64,000 bases of DNA, from NCBI RefSeq assembly GCF_001894945.1, contig NZ_BCXE01000005.1:1-64000 (forward strand). The letters run 5' to 3'. Shown in pieces: positions 1 to 8,154 of this stretch. Both the position numbers and the translations under genes were made by a program. This DNA is from Rhodococcus ruber NBRC 15591 (GTDB lineage Bacteria > Actinomycetota > Actinomycetes > Mycobacteriales > Mycobacteriaceae). Within the stretch, counting starts at the first letter, position 1. Each line of letters begins with the position of its first letter. A model generated the notes under the pieces. The model was given only the letters and a program-made list of their open reading frames with translations. It was not told the origin of the DNA and ran no database searches.

Positions 1-26
1 CACACGCGTCCACACACGCTGCGTCG

Positions 27-779
27 TCAGACCATCCGGCTGACGACGGACAGCGGCAGTACCTTCATCGCATAGGCGAGCGGTGTCCACGGCCAGGCCG
101 GGACGTACGCCTTGTGCGGTTCCTTCTCGATCGCGGCGGCCAGTGCGCGGCACCCGGTCTCGGTGTCGACGATGAACGGCACGTTCTTCACCTTCTCGTT
201 GATCTCCGAGCGGATGAACCCGGGGAAGATCGTGCTCACCCGGATGCCCGTGCGCGCCAGGTCCGCACGCATTCCCTCGCCGAGCGCCGCGACGGCGGCC
301 TTCGACGCCGCGTACGTCGTGAGATTGCGCGGCATCCCGCGCACCGCACTCACCGACGAGATGAGCACCACGTGACCGGCATTGCGGGGGCGCATGAGCT
401 CGAGGGCGGCCTCGCTCTGTGCCAGCGCACCGAGGAAATTGGTGTTCGCCGTCTGCACGTTGGCACGGAAGTAGCCCGTGCCCAAGGGCTGCCCCTTGCC
501 CAGGCCCGCATTGACGACGACGCGGTCGAGGCCGCCGAGTTCGTCGTCGAACTCCCGGAAGACGGTGAACACGTCCTCGTGCCGGTCCACGTCGAGCCGC
601 CGCACCGCGACGGTGATACCCGGATGCTGCGCGAGCAGTTCGTCGCGCAGCTCCTCGAGCCGCTCGGTCCGTCGCGCCGCGAGGGCGAGGTTGCGCCCCC
701 GCGCGGCGAACTCGCGGGCCATGCCGGCGCCGAGGCCGGAGCTCGCGCCGGTGATGAGAATGTTCCTCCGCGTGCTCAT
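27..779 (-). CDS. Short-chain dehydrogenase/reductase (SDR)
   Basis: NAD(P)-dependent oxidoreductase of the classical SDR fold, 250 aa. The cofactor motif TGASSGLG lies at residues 10-17, the NAG motif at 90-92 and the active-site serine region near 142, with the Y156/K160 pair. The C-terminus (about 230-250) is hydrophobic, as in SDRs that sit at the membrane. The ATG start overlaps the stop of the upstream phosphotransferase by ATGA, so it is the last gene of a three-gene operon with that kinase and an acyl-CoA dehydrogenase. The open frame runs on upstream, but that part is a shadow of the kinase gene. By analogy with LvaD it could interconvert 4-oxoacyl- and 4-hydroxyacyl-CoA; this is inference from the neighbours. 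Confidence 0.85.
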   Translation of the reverse strand: MSTRRNILITGASSGLGAGMAREFAARGRNLALAARRTERLEELRDELLAQHPGITVAVRRLDVDRHEDVFTVFREFDDELGGLDRVVVNAGLGKGQPLGTGYFRANVQTANTNFLGALAQSEAALELMRPRNAGHVVLISSVSAVRGMPRNLTTYAASKAAVAALGEGMRADLARTGIRVSTIFPGFIRSEINEKVKNVPFIVDTETGCRALAAAIEKEPHKAYVPAWPWTPLAYAMKVLPLSVVSRMV

Positions 780-1846
780 GCGCGTCCCGCCTCGATGTCG
801 TCGATCAGCGTGTTGCATCGCGAGTCCAGATAGCCCACGATCACCCAGAAGTCCTTGAACGCCGGGTTGGTGGTCTGCCCGTGGTGGTAGCGGTAGTAGA
901 TCTGCTGCGCGATCACCGCGAGCCGGAACAGGCCGAAGACCTCGTAGAAGCCCCAGTTGTCCACGGCCAGACCGGTCTTGCTCGAGTAGTAGTCGACGAT
1001 CTCGCGGCGGGTGAGCATGCCCGGCAGGTCCGACGGCTGCCGCTTGGTGGCGAGCAGCATCGGATCGTCGTCGGCCTGCACCCAGTAGGCGAGGGAGGAA
1101 CCGAGATCCATCAGCGGATCGCCGACGGTGGCCAGTTCCCAGTCCAGCACCGCGACGGGCTGCAGCGGGTCGTTCTCGTCGAGCACCACGTTGTCGAGCC
1201 GGAAATCGCCGTGGATGACAGCCGAGGCCACGTCGGCAGGCTGAGTGTCGTTCAGCCACTTCGTGACCCGGGCGAAGTCCGGAACGTTCTCGGTGCGCGC
1301 CTTCTCGTAGCGCGCAGTCCAGCCCGACACCTGGCGCGCGACGTATCCGGAGCCGCGGCTGAATTCGCTCAGCCCCGTGGACGCGGGGTCGACGCCGTGC
1401 AGCTCGACGAGCAGGTCGACGATCCGCAGGCACAGGGTGCGGGTGCGCTCGGGGGTCAGGGCGAGTTCGGCCGGGGGGTTCGCCCGCAGGATCGTCCCCG
1501 GCACCCGTTCCATCACGTAGAAGTCGCTGCCGAGCACGCTGTGGTCGGTGCACAGGCCCACCATGCGCGGCACGTACCGGTATGCGGGCGCGAGCAGCGA
1601 CTGGATGCGGTACTCGCGGACCATGTCGTGACCGGAGGACGGCTTGGCCCCCACCGGCGGTCGGCGCAGCACGAGGTCCCGGTCGGGGTAACGCAGTAGA
1701 TAGGTGAGATTCGATGCGCCACCGGAGAACTGGTGCACCTCCGGGATTCCGGCGATGCCGGCGTGCTCGCCGAGCCAGGCCGCGACGGCCGCGACGTCGA
1801 AGGCGTCCTCGTCACGGACGGCGCGGGCGTTGTCGGGAATTGTCAC
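776..1846 (-). CDS. Phosphotransferase family protein (APH fold, ACAD-associated)
   Basis: A kinase-fold protein of 356 aa related to aminoglycoside phosphotransferases. The catalytic HGDFRLDN motif is at 212-219 and the metal-binding DWELATVGDP at 235-244. The group found next to acyl-CoA dehydrogenases corresponds to the kinase half of ACAD10/ACAD11 and to LvaA, which phosphorylate the 4-hydroxyl of hydroxyacyl-CoAs. The GTG start overlaps the stop of the dehydrogenase gene (GTGA) and its own stop overlaps the SDR start, indicating tight translational coupling. Antibiotic resistance is unlikely given this context. The substrate is inferred, not shown. Confidence 0.85.
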   Translation of the reverse strand: MTIPDNARAVRDEDAFDVAAVAAWLGEHAGIAGIPEVHQFSGGASNLTYLLRYPDRDLVLRRPPVGAKPSSGHDMVREYRIQSLLAPAYRYVPRMVGLCTDHSVLGSDFYVMERVPGTILRANPPAELALTPERTRTLCLRIVDLLVELHGVDPASTGLSEFSRGSGYVARQVSGWTARYEKARTENVPDFARVTKWLNDTQPADVASAVIHGDFRLDNVVLDENDPLQPVAVLDWELATVGDPLMDLGSSLAYWVQADDDPMLLATKRQPSDLPGMLTRREIVDYYSSKTGLAVDNWGFYEVFGLFRLAVIAQQIYYRYHHGQTTNPAFKDFWVIVGYLDSRCNTLIDDIEAGRA

Positions 1847-3093
1847 TTGCGACCCTCCGGGTTGGTGTACTTGCCGAGTTCGAAGCGGGCCACCAGTCCC
1901 TGGTGCACCTCGTCGGGGCCGTCGGCCAGGCGCAGCGCCCGCGCGGCCGTCCAGGCACCGGCGAGCGGGAAGTCGTCCGAAAGACCGGCGCCGCCGTGGA
2001 TCTGGATGGCGAAGTCGACCACCTGCTGGACGACGCGCGGGGTGGCGACCTTGATCTCGGAGACGGCGGAGCGGGCGCCGGCCAGGCCCTGGGTGTCGAG
2101 CAGCCAGGCGGTGTGCAGCACGAGCAGCCGCAGCTGGTTGATCGCGATGCGGGCGTCGGCGATGCGTTCGCGGTTGCCGCCGAGGTTGACCAGGGGCTTG
2201 CCGAACGCGACGCGGTCGAGGCCGCGCCGGCAGGCGAGTTCGAGGGCGTGTTCGGCGAGCCCGATCAGACGCATGCAGTGGTGGACGCGGCCGGGACCGA
2301 GCCGGCCCTGGGCGATTTCGAATCCGCGGCCGGGTCCGGCGATGATCGCGTCGAGCGGCAGGCGCACGTCGGTGAACGACACCTCGCCGTGTCCGCCGGG
2401 CTCGTCGTAGAAGCCCATCGTGGACAGCATCCGTTCGACCTTCACCCCGGGGGTGTCGATCGGCACCAGCACCATCGAGTGCTGCTGATGCTTGGGCGCC
2501 TGGGGATCGGTGAGCCCCATGAAGATCAGGATCTTGCAGTCGGGACTGCCGATGCCCGTGCTCCACCACTTGCGTCCGTTGAGCACCACCTCGTCGCCCT
2601 CGACGAGGGCGGTGGCGGCCATGTTCGTCGCGTCCGAGGACGCGACCCCGGGTTCGGTCATGCAGAACGCCGAGCGGATCTCGCCGTCGAGCAGGGGGCG
2701 CAGCCAGCGTTCCTTCTGTTCGGGGCTGCCGTAGTGGTACAGCACCTCCATGTTGCCGGTGTCCGGGGCGTCGCAGTTGAAGATCGAGGACCGGAACGGG
2801 GAACGACCCATCTCCTCCGCGAGGGACGCGTACTCGACGTTCGTCAGCCCGGCTCCGAGTTCGGCGTCGGGGAGGAAGAGGTTCCACAGGCCCTGGGCGC
2901 GGGCCTTGCGCTGCAGTTCGCGGAACTCGTCGGGTACCGACCACGTCGCCGCGCCCGAACTGTCGCCGCGCGCCGCGAAGGGGGCGATCCGTTCCCGCCG
3001 CAGCGTCTCCTCGACGGGCACCACCTCGGTGGCGACGAAGTGGCGCAGCCGCTCGAGGTAGTCGCGCGAGCGTTCCGACTGACCGAAATCCAT
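1843..3093 (-). CDS. Acyl-CoA dehydrogenase family protein, ACAD10/11-like (FadE36-like)
   Basis: FAD-binding acyl-CoA dehydrogenase fold, 416 aa. The usual catalytic-base motif YEGT is replaced by ADGPDEVH near the C-terminus, so aspartate stands where glutamate is normal. The same motif is typical of ACAD10/ACAD11-type enzymes that act on phosphorylated 4-hydroxyacyl-CoAs together with a partner kinase. That kinase is the next gene, overlapping by GTGA. First gene of a three-gene operon; a palindrome at 3110-3130 separates it from the divergent TetR gene and is the likely control site. An ordinary alpha,beta-dehydrogenase role is the alternative. Confidence 0.85.
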   Translation of the reverse strand: MDFGQSERSRDYLERLRHFVATEVVPVEETLRRERIAPFAARGDSSGAATWSVPDEFRELQRKARAQGLWNLFLPDAELGAGLTNVEYASLAEEMGRSPFRSSIFNCDAPDTGNMEVLYHYGSPEQKERWLRPLLDGEIRSAFCMTEPGVASSDATNMAATALVEGDEVVLNGRKWWSTGIGSPDCKILIFMGLTDPQAPKHQQHSMVLVPIDTPGVKVERMLSTMGFYDEPGGHGEVSFTDVRLPLDAIIAGPGRGFEIAQGRLGPGRVHHCMRLIGLAEHALELACRRGLDRVAFGKPLVNLGGNRERIADARIAINQLRLLVLHTAWLLDTQGLAGARSAVSEIKVATPRVVQQVVDFAIQIHGGAGLSDDFPLAGAWTAARALRLADGPDEVHQGLVARFELGKYTNPEGRK

Positions 3094-3109
3094 GAGGCCT
3101 CCGTAGCTC

Positions 3110-3130
3110 TAACTGAGCAATGCTTAGTTA
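3110..3130. promoter_or_regulatory. TetR-type operator between divergent genes
   Basis: An imperfect 21-bp palindrome whose arms are taactgagc and gcttagtta around a 3-nt centre, with one mismatch between arms. It lies midway between the divergent starts at 3093 and 3176. This is the usual place and size for a TetR-family operator, so the TetR product probably represses both directions. Binding itself is inferred. Confidence 0.6.
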
Positions 3131-3175
3131 GACTAGCCGGGCGCGCAGCACACCATCAAGAGGGAGGGACCATCC

Positions 3176-3832
3176 GTGAGCACCGAGAAGCGGCGGCGCC
3201 TTCCTCCGGAAGAGCGCAAACGCCAGCTCGTCGCCATCGGCCTGCAGGAACTGGCCACCCGCCCGATCCACGCCCTGTCCGTCGACCGGGTCGCCGAGAT
3301 CGCCGGCATCTCCCGCGGCCTGCTGTTCCGCTACTTCCCCACCAAACAGGACTTCTACGTCGCGGTCGTGGCCGCGGCCGCTCGGCGCCTGCTGCGGGCG
3401 GCGGTCCCCGATCCCGACGACACCGACCCGCTGCGCGCGGTGGTGCAGCCGTTCGTGGCGTTCATCGACCGGCACGGCCGGCACTACCAGGCGTTCTTCC
3501 ACGGCGGGTTCGGCGCCGATCCGCAGATCCGGACCATCCACGAGAACATGCGGAACACGATGGTCGAACGCACCGTCGCCGCGATCGGCGTCGCGCCCAC
3601 ACCGCTCGTCACCATGCAGCTGCGGGGGTGGTGGTCGCTGGTCGAGTCCATGGCGATGGACCGGCTCGACGAGCCGTCGGTGTCGGTCGACGACGTCGTC
3701 GACTGTGTGACAGCCGCGCTCGCGGCGTGGTGTCCTACCCCGGGATCTGGATCGTCACGCCCGGCAGCACCTCGATCTGCTGCGGCACCTGGATCTCCGG
3801 TGGCAGTTCCACCGGAGGCGCCGGGATCGTGA
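3176..3832 (+). CDS. TetR family transcriptional regulator
   Basis: A 218-aa TetR regulator with an N-terminal helix-turn-helix (about residues 15-62, containing the typical GISRGLLFRYFPTKQDFY recognition region) and a ligand-binding domain to about residue 180. The GTG start has a strong GAGGGAGGG ribosome site. It is divergent from the dehydrogenase/kinase/SDR operon and probably controls it through the palindrome at 3110-3130. The last 30 or so residues are Pro/Ala/Ser-rich and are read antisense to the 3' end of the converging penicillin-binding protein gene, a 98-bp overlap. That tail is probably an accidental extension. Confidence 0.85.
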   Translation: MSTEKRRRLPPEERKRQLVAIGLQELATRPIHALSVDRVAEIAGISRGLLFRYFPTKQDFYVAVVAAAARRLLRAAVPDPDDTDPLRAVVQPFVAFIDRHGRHYQAFFHGGFGADPQIRTIHENMRNTMVERTVAAIGVAPTPLVTMQLRGWWSLVESMAMDRLDEPSVSVDDVVDCVTAALAAWCPTPGSGSSRPAAPRSAAAPGSPVAVPPEAPGS

Positions 3833-5876
3833 TCGGCGGCAGCTCCGGCAGCTGCAGCTGGGGCAGCTGCACCGGGGCCGGGACGTTGTTCGACGGGGCT
3901 GTGACCCCGGTGTCGACGGGGACACCTGCCTGCCCCCCGATCGGATCGGGCCACGGGAAGCTCTCGACCTCGGTGCCCTCGAGAGCGCCGTCCATCGTGC
4001 CCTTCCAGATGTCCGACGGCAGCATCGAACCGTAGATCGACCCGCCCCAGCTGTTCGTGATGGCGGTGCCGTCCGGCGTGCCGACCCACACCGCCGTGGA
4101 CAGCGACGGGGTGTACCCGACCATCCACGCATCCTTGTTCAGGCCGGTGTCGCCGAGCTGGGTGGTGCCGGTCTTGGCCGCCGACGGCCGCCCCCCGGCG
4201 AGCGCGTGTCCGCGCGAGTACGCGGCGATCGGCTGCATGGCCTGCGTGACGTTGTCCGCGACGGCCGGATCGACGCGCTGCTCGCCCGGCGACGCGGGCC
4301 GGTCCAGCAGCACCTCGCCCTCGGCGTTGACGACGCGCTGCACGAAGTAGGGCTGGTGGTAGGTCCCCGACGCGGCGAGCGTGGCATATGCCGACGCCAT
4401 GTCGATCACCCGCGACTGGTACTGGCCCAGCACGATGCCGCCCTCCGGCGCGCCGCCGTTGTGGCTGAGCGTGCGGCCGTCGACGCCGGGGATCTCGAGC
4501 GGGATGCCGGCCTCGTGAGCGGCGTCCGCGATCTTCTGCGGCCCGTTCTCCATGGCCATCATCAGCCGGTAGAAGCTGGTGTTCAGCGACCGCTTGAGCG
4601 CCTCGGCGATGGTGCACACCCCGCACGATTCGCCCTCGACGTTGCCGATCTCGAGATTGCCGACGGTCAGCGGGGCGCTGCTGAACCGGGCGTTCAGGCC
4701 GATGCCGTCCTTCAGCGCCGCGACGAGGCCGAACACCTTGAACGCGGAGCCGGTCTGCACCGGGGCCTGCGCGAAGTCGAACCCGGCGCCCTCCTCGCCG
4801 CCGTAGTACGCCCGCACCGCGCCGGAGCGCGGGTCGATCGACACGACGGCCGTGCGCAGGTTCGCCGGTTCCCCCTCGAGGGTCTCGCGCACCGAATCGA
4901 TCGCCGCCTGCTGCGCCCGCGGGTCGATCGTCGTCGTGATCTGCAGGCCCTCGGTGCTGAGCACCTGGCCGCTGATCCCCGCCGCCTCGAGCTCACGGAT
5001 CACCTGGGTACGCAGCAGCCCCTCCGGGCCGGTGGCCGCGTCCGCCTGCGTCGCCTGCGCGGCCGGCACCGTCGGCGGGAACTCCTGGGCGTCGCGTTCG
5101 GCGGTGTCGAGCTCGCCCATCTCGACCATGCCGTCGAGGACGTAGTTCCAGCGCGCCTCGATCGCCGGCCGGTTGAACTCGGGGTCGAGCGCCGACGGCG
5201 TCTGGATCACCCCGGCGAGCACGGCGCCCTCGGCGACCGACAGCTCACCGACCGGCTTGCCGAAGTACGCCTGCGCGGCGGCGGCGATGCCGTAGGCGCC
5301 GCGGCCGAAGTAGATGGTGTTCAGGTATGCCTGCAGGATCTCGTCCTTGGACCACTGCCTGGCCATCTTCGTCGAGATCACCAGTTCCCGCATCTTGCGG
5401 GTGACGGTCCGGTCGGCGCCGACGAGCACGTTCTTCACGTACTGCTGGGTGATGGTGGAGCCGCCGCCGGCGGTCTCCTTGCCGAGCACGTTGTCGCGGG
5501 CCGCGCGGGCGAATCCGCTCACCGAGAAGCCCGGGTTGCTGTAGAAGTTGCGGTCCTCGGCCGAGAGCACGGCGTTGCGCACGTGCTCCGGGATCTCCGC
5601 CAGGTCGACCTCGACACGGTTGCCCTCGGGTGGCACGATCCGGCTCAGCTCGGTGGTACCGTCCGCGGCGTAGACGGTCGCGACCTGGTTGGTCTTCATG
5701 TCCGACGGGCGGGGCACGTCCGTGGACAGGTACGCCACCGCGAACATCAACGCCGGCACGAGCACCAGAACGGCCACCACGGCGAGCGCGAGGTTGCCGA
5801 CGATGCGCCACCGCCGCGCTTTCGCAGCGGCGGTGGGTTTTCTGTGCTGGGGGTTCGGCGGGGTCGTAGAACTCAC
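3735..5876 (-). CDS. Class A bifunctional penicillin-binding protein
   Basis: Peptidoglycan glycosyltransferase/transpeptidase anchored in the membrane, about 713 aa. It has a cytoplasmic N-terminus, a membrane segment at about 27-50, a glycosyltransferase domain with EDRNFY (107-112) and GGSTITQQ (138-145), and a transpeptidase domain with SAFK (377-380), SLN (430-432) and KTG (567-569). The tail is Pro-rich with no PASTA domain, closer to mycobacterial PonA1 than PonA2. A CGVC pair at about 418-421 lies in the transpeptidase domain. I chose the GTG at 5876 because GAGAAAG lies 6 nt before it; a GTG at 5885 would add three residues. The 3' end overlaps the converging TetR gene. Confidence 0.92.
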   Translation of the reverse strand: MSSTTPPNPQHRKPTAAAKARRWRIVGNLALAVVAVLVLVPALMFAVAYLSTDVPRPSDMKTNQVATVYAADGTTELSRIVPPEGNRVEVDLAEIPEHVRNAVLSAEDRNFYSNPGFSVSGFARAARDNVLGKETAGGGSTITQQYVKNVLVGADRTVTRKMRELVISTKMARQWSKDEILQAYLNTIYFGRGAYGIAAAAQAYFGKPVGELSVAEGAVLAGVIQTPSALDPEFNRPAIEARWNYVLDGMVEMGELDTAERDAQEFPPTVPAAQATQADAATGPEGLLRTQVIRELEAAGISGQVLSTEGLQITTTIDPRAQQAAIDSVRETLEGEPANLRTAVVSIDPRSGAVRAYYGGEEGAGFDFAQAPVQTGSAFKVFGLVAALKDGIGLNARFSSAPLTVGNLEIGNVEGESCGVCTIAEALKRSLNTSFYRLMMAMENGPQKIADAAHEAGIPLEIPGVDGRTLSHNGGAPEGGIVLGQYQSRVIDMASAYATLAASGTYHQPYFVQRVVNAEGEVLLDRPASPGEQRVDPAVADNVTQAMQPIAAYSRGHALAGGRPSAAKTGTTQLGDTGLNKDAWMVGYTPSLSTAVWVGTPDGTAITNSWGGSIYGSMLPSDIWKGTMDGALEGTEVESFPWPDPIGGQAGVPVDTGVTAPSNNVPAPVQLPQLQLPELPPITIPAPPVELPPEIQVPQQIEVLPGVTIQIPG

Positions 5877-5969
5877 ACGTACCACTTTCTCGGATGGATC
5901 CGGGTCCGACGAAATAATCGCACCCTCTCGATCGCATGGTACGGAGTTCTGTCCCGATGTGACGGGTAC

Positions 5970-6001
5970 CGCAGGCCGCGCAGACCCGTCCCCGGCCTGC
6001 G
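5970..6001 (-). terminator. Possible terminator of the sugar ABC operon
   Basis: An 8-bp inverted repeat (cgcaggcc / ggcctgcg) with a 16-nt loop lies just downstream of the last gene of the minus-strand transporter operon. The stem is short and no T-run follows, so this is a weak candidate. Confidence 0.3.
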
Positions 6002-6015
6002 GCGATACGCCGGCC

Positions 6016-6213
6016 TCAGGAACCTGCGCGCCGCCAGGCCCGGAACGTCAGCCCCCACGCCACCACGCACGCGAGCAGCAGCAGCGACGGGACCACCCCG
6101 GGCGTGGCGGACAGCAACCCGGCGACCGCGCCGACCAGCGTCAGCAGCGTGACCATCGTCAGGAACCCGAGCAGCAGCTCGAGCCGCTGCCGGCGCGACG
6201 GCCGTCGGCTCAC
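6016..6213 (-). CDS. Small two-helix membrane protein in sugar ABC operon
   Basis: A 65-aa protein with a basic N-terminus (SRRPSRRQR) and two predicted membrane helices (about 11-32 and 38-56), ending in an Arg-rich tail. The GTG start overlaps the stop of the upstream permease (GTGA), so it is translated with the transporter. I do not recognise a named family. It may be an accessory or stabilising subunit of the permease pair, which is inference from operon position only. Confidence 0.65.
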   Translation of the reverse strand: MSRRPSRRQRLELLLGFLTMVTLLTLVGAVAGLLSATPGVVPSLLLLACVVAWGLTFRAWRRAGS

Positions 6214-7061
6214 GACTTGACGCCGCCGGCGGTCAGGCCCGCGATGATGCGACGCTGGAAGATCAGCACCATCACCACCAGCGGCACCATCACCAGGGTG
6301 CCGCCCGCCATGATCGACGCATACGGGGTGACGTACGGGTCGGTTCCGGTGAAGCGGGCCATCGCCACCGTCACCGGGGCGGTCTTCTCGGTCGACAGCT
6401 GCGACATGAGCAGGAACTCGTTGACGGTCGCGATGAACGCGAGGATCGCGGTGGTGAACAACGCGGGCGCCGCGAGCGGCAGCATGATCATCCGGAATGC
6501 CTGGCCCCGGCTGGCGCCGTCCATGCGGGCGGCCTCCTCGAGCTCCCACGGCAACTCGGAGAAGAACGAGGTCAGGGTGTAAATCGTCAGCGGCAGCACG
6601 AACGAGATGTTCGGGATGATCAGGGCCTGGTACGTGCCGATCCAGTCCAGGTCGGTGAACAGCTGGAACAGCGGCGTCACCAGCGCGACGACGGGGAACA
6701 TCGACGCACCGAGGATGATGCCGGTGACGAAGTACTTGCCGCGGAAGTCGTACCGCGACAGGGCGTAGGCGGTGAACACACCGACCAGCAGCGCGATCGC
6801 GGTGGTGGCCCCGGCGATGATCACACTGTTGACCAGCGCCCGGGAGAAGTTGACCTTCGCCGACGGATCCAGGGCATCCGCGAAGTTCTGCAGCGTCGGA
6901 TTCGACGGCCACAGCGTGGTGCTGAACGTGTCGGCCGGGTCGCGCAGCGCCGTGACGATCATCCAGTAGCACGGGGCCAGGCCCCACACGACGATGAGCG
7001 CGACGCCGACATAGGTGCCGATACTGCCGCGCAGTGCCTTGCCGGTGCCCGGTCGGCTCAT
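6210..7061 (-). CDS. Carbohydrate ABC transporter permease (CUT1, MalG/SugB-like)
   Basis: Inner-membrane permease of 283 aa with six predicted helices and the cytoplasmic coupling motif EEAARMDGASRGQAF near residue 190, where the ATPase docks. This is the MalG-like partner of a heterodimeric sugar importer. Start and stop overlap those of both neighbours (ATGA with the MalF-like gene, GTGA with the small membrane protein). The substrate cannot be told from the sequence; mycobacterial LpqY-SugABC (trehalose) is the nearest well-known layout. Confidence 0.88.
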   Translation of the reverse strand: MSRPGTGKALRGSIGTYVGVALIVVWGLAPCYWMIVTALRDPADTFSTTLWPSNPTLQNFADALDPSAKVNFSRALVNSVIIAGATTAIALLVGVFTAYALSRYDFRGKYFVTGIILGASMFPVVALVTPLFQLFTDLDWIGTYQALIIPNISFVLPLTIYTLTSFFSELPWELEEAARMDGASRGQAFRMIMLPLAAPALFTTAILAFIATVNEFLLMSQLSTEKTAPVTVAMARFTGTDPYVTPYASIMAGGTLVMVPLVVMVLIFQRRIIAGLTAGGVKS

Positions 7062-8140
7062 GCCGGGGTCCCCTTCCGCTGTTCTTCCTGCGTGCGCACC
7101 GCGTTGGCGCCGAGGAACCGGACCAGGACGAACGCGACCGCGAAGATGATGAGGAACGTGATCGTCGACAGGGCCGACGCGGAGTTCGCGCCCTGCCGCA
7201 TCTGGTCGACCACCAGCACCGAGATGGTCGAGGTGGCCGGGTTGGAGCCCATCATGATGGCGGGCAGGTCGTACATGCGCAGCGCGTCCATCGTGCGGAA
7301 CAGGATCGCGACCATGAGCGCGGGCTTGACCAGCGGCAGCGTGATCTGGGTGAACCGCTGCCAGGCGGTGGCACCGTCGACCTTCGCGGCCTCGTACACG
7401 TCCGACGGGATCATCTGCAGCCCGGCCAGGATGAGCAGCGCCATGAACGGCGCGGTCTTCCACACGTCGGCGACGATGATCGCGAAACGCGCGGGCCACG
7501 GGTCGGCGGTCCACAGGATCTCGGTGCCGAGGATCTGGTTGGCGATGCCGTCGTTGGCGAAGATGAAGAACCACAGCTTGGCGGTGACCGCCGTCGGGAT
7601 CGCCCACGGCACGAGCACGGACGCGCGCAGCAGGCCGCGCCCGCGGAACGACTTCGCCATCACCAGCGCCATCGCGAACCCGATGACCGTCTCGAGCGCC
7701 ACCGTCACCACGGTGAAGAAGAAGGTGTTGCCGACCGAACCCCAGAACTGCGAGCCGAGGGTACCCGGTGGGCACGGGATCGAGCCCGTCGCGGTGCCGC
7801 AGGTCTGCGTGATCCACCGGACGTAGTTCTCGACTCCGACGAAGCCGCCGGTGACGAACCGGCCCGTCTCGGGGTCGAGCTTCTTCGCGTCGCCGTGCAG
7901 CGACATCCACACCGCCCGGCCGAGCGGATACAGGATGACGACGGCCAGCACGACCAGCGTCGGCGCGACGAACGCCCATACCGGGATCCGCCGGCGCGGC
8001 TTCACGGCCGCGACCGGCGGCTCGGGGGGTTCGGGGGCTCGGTGCCGGCCGCCCCCACGGCCACGGTCGGGACCGAGCACTGCGGTCCCGACCGTGGTGG
8101 GGGGCGACTGATCCGCGGGCTCGACCTGCGGCTTCGCCAT
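7058..8140 (-). CDS. Carbohydrate ABC transporter permease (CUT1, MalF/SugA-like)
   Basis: The MalF-like permease, 360 aa. A Pro/Gly-rich cytoplasmic N-terminus of about 55 residues precedes six predicted helices, with the coupling EAAKVDGATAWQRF motif near residue 265. It follows the binding-protein gene by 14 nt and overlaps the second permease, so binding protein, permeases and small protein form one transcription unit on the minus strand. Confidence 0.88.
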   Translation of the reverse strand: MAKPQVEPADQSPPTTVGTAVLGPDRGRGGGRHRAPEPPEPPVAAVKPRRRIPVWAFVAPTLVVLAVVILYPLGRAVWMSLHGDAKKLDPETGRFVTGGFVGVENYVRWITQTCGTATGSIPCPPGTLGSQFWGSVGNTFFFTVVTVALETVIGFAMALVMAKSFRGRGLLRASVLVPWAIPTAVTAKLWFFIFANDGIANQILGTEILWTADPWPARFAIIVADVWKTAPFMALLILAGLQMIPSDVYEAAKVDGATAWQRFTQITLPLVKPALMVAILFRTMDALRMYDLPAIMMGSNPATSTISVLVVDQMRQGANSASALSTITFLIIFAVAFVLVRFLGANAVRTQEEQRKGTPA

Positions 8141-8154
8141 GTACTACTCCTGCA

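Noticed and set aside
780-1553. Fusion of the SDR with an upstream 250-residue extension
   Set aside because: The extension is antisense-like low-complexity sequence in another frame of the phosphotransferase gene; the ATGA overlap marks the true SDR start.
1714-4035. Very long plus-strand open frame (773 codons)
   Set aside because: It is antisense to two well-supported genes, its product is low-complexity Arg/Gly/Ala, and the TetR gene in its path has clear family motifs in another frame.
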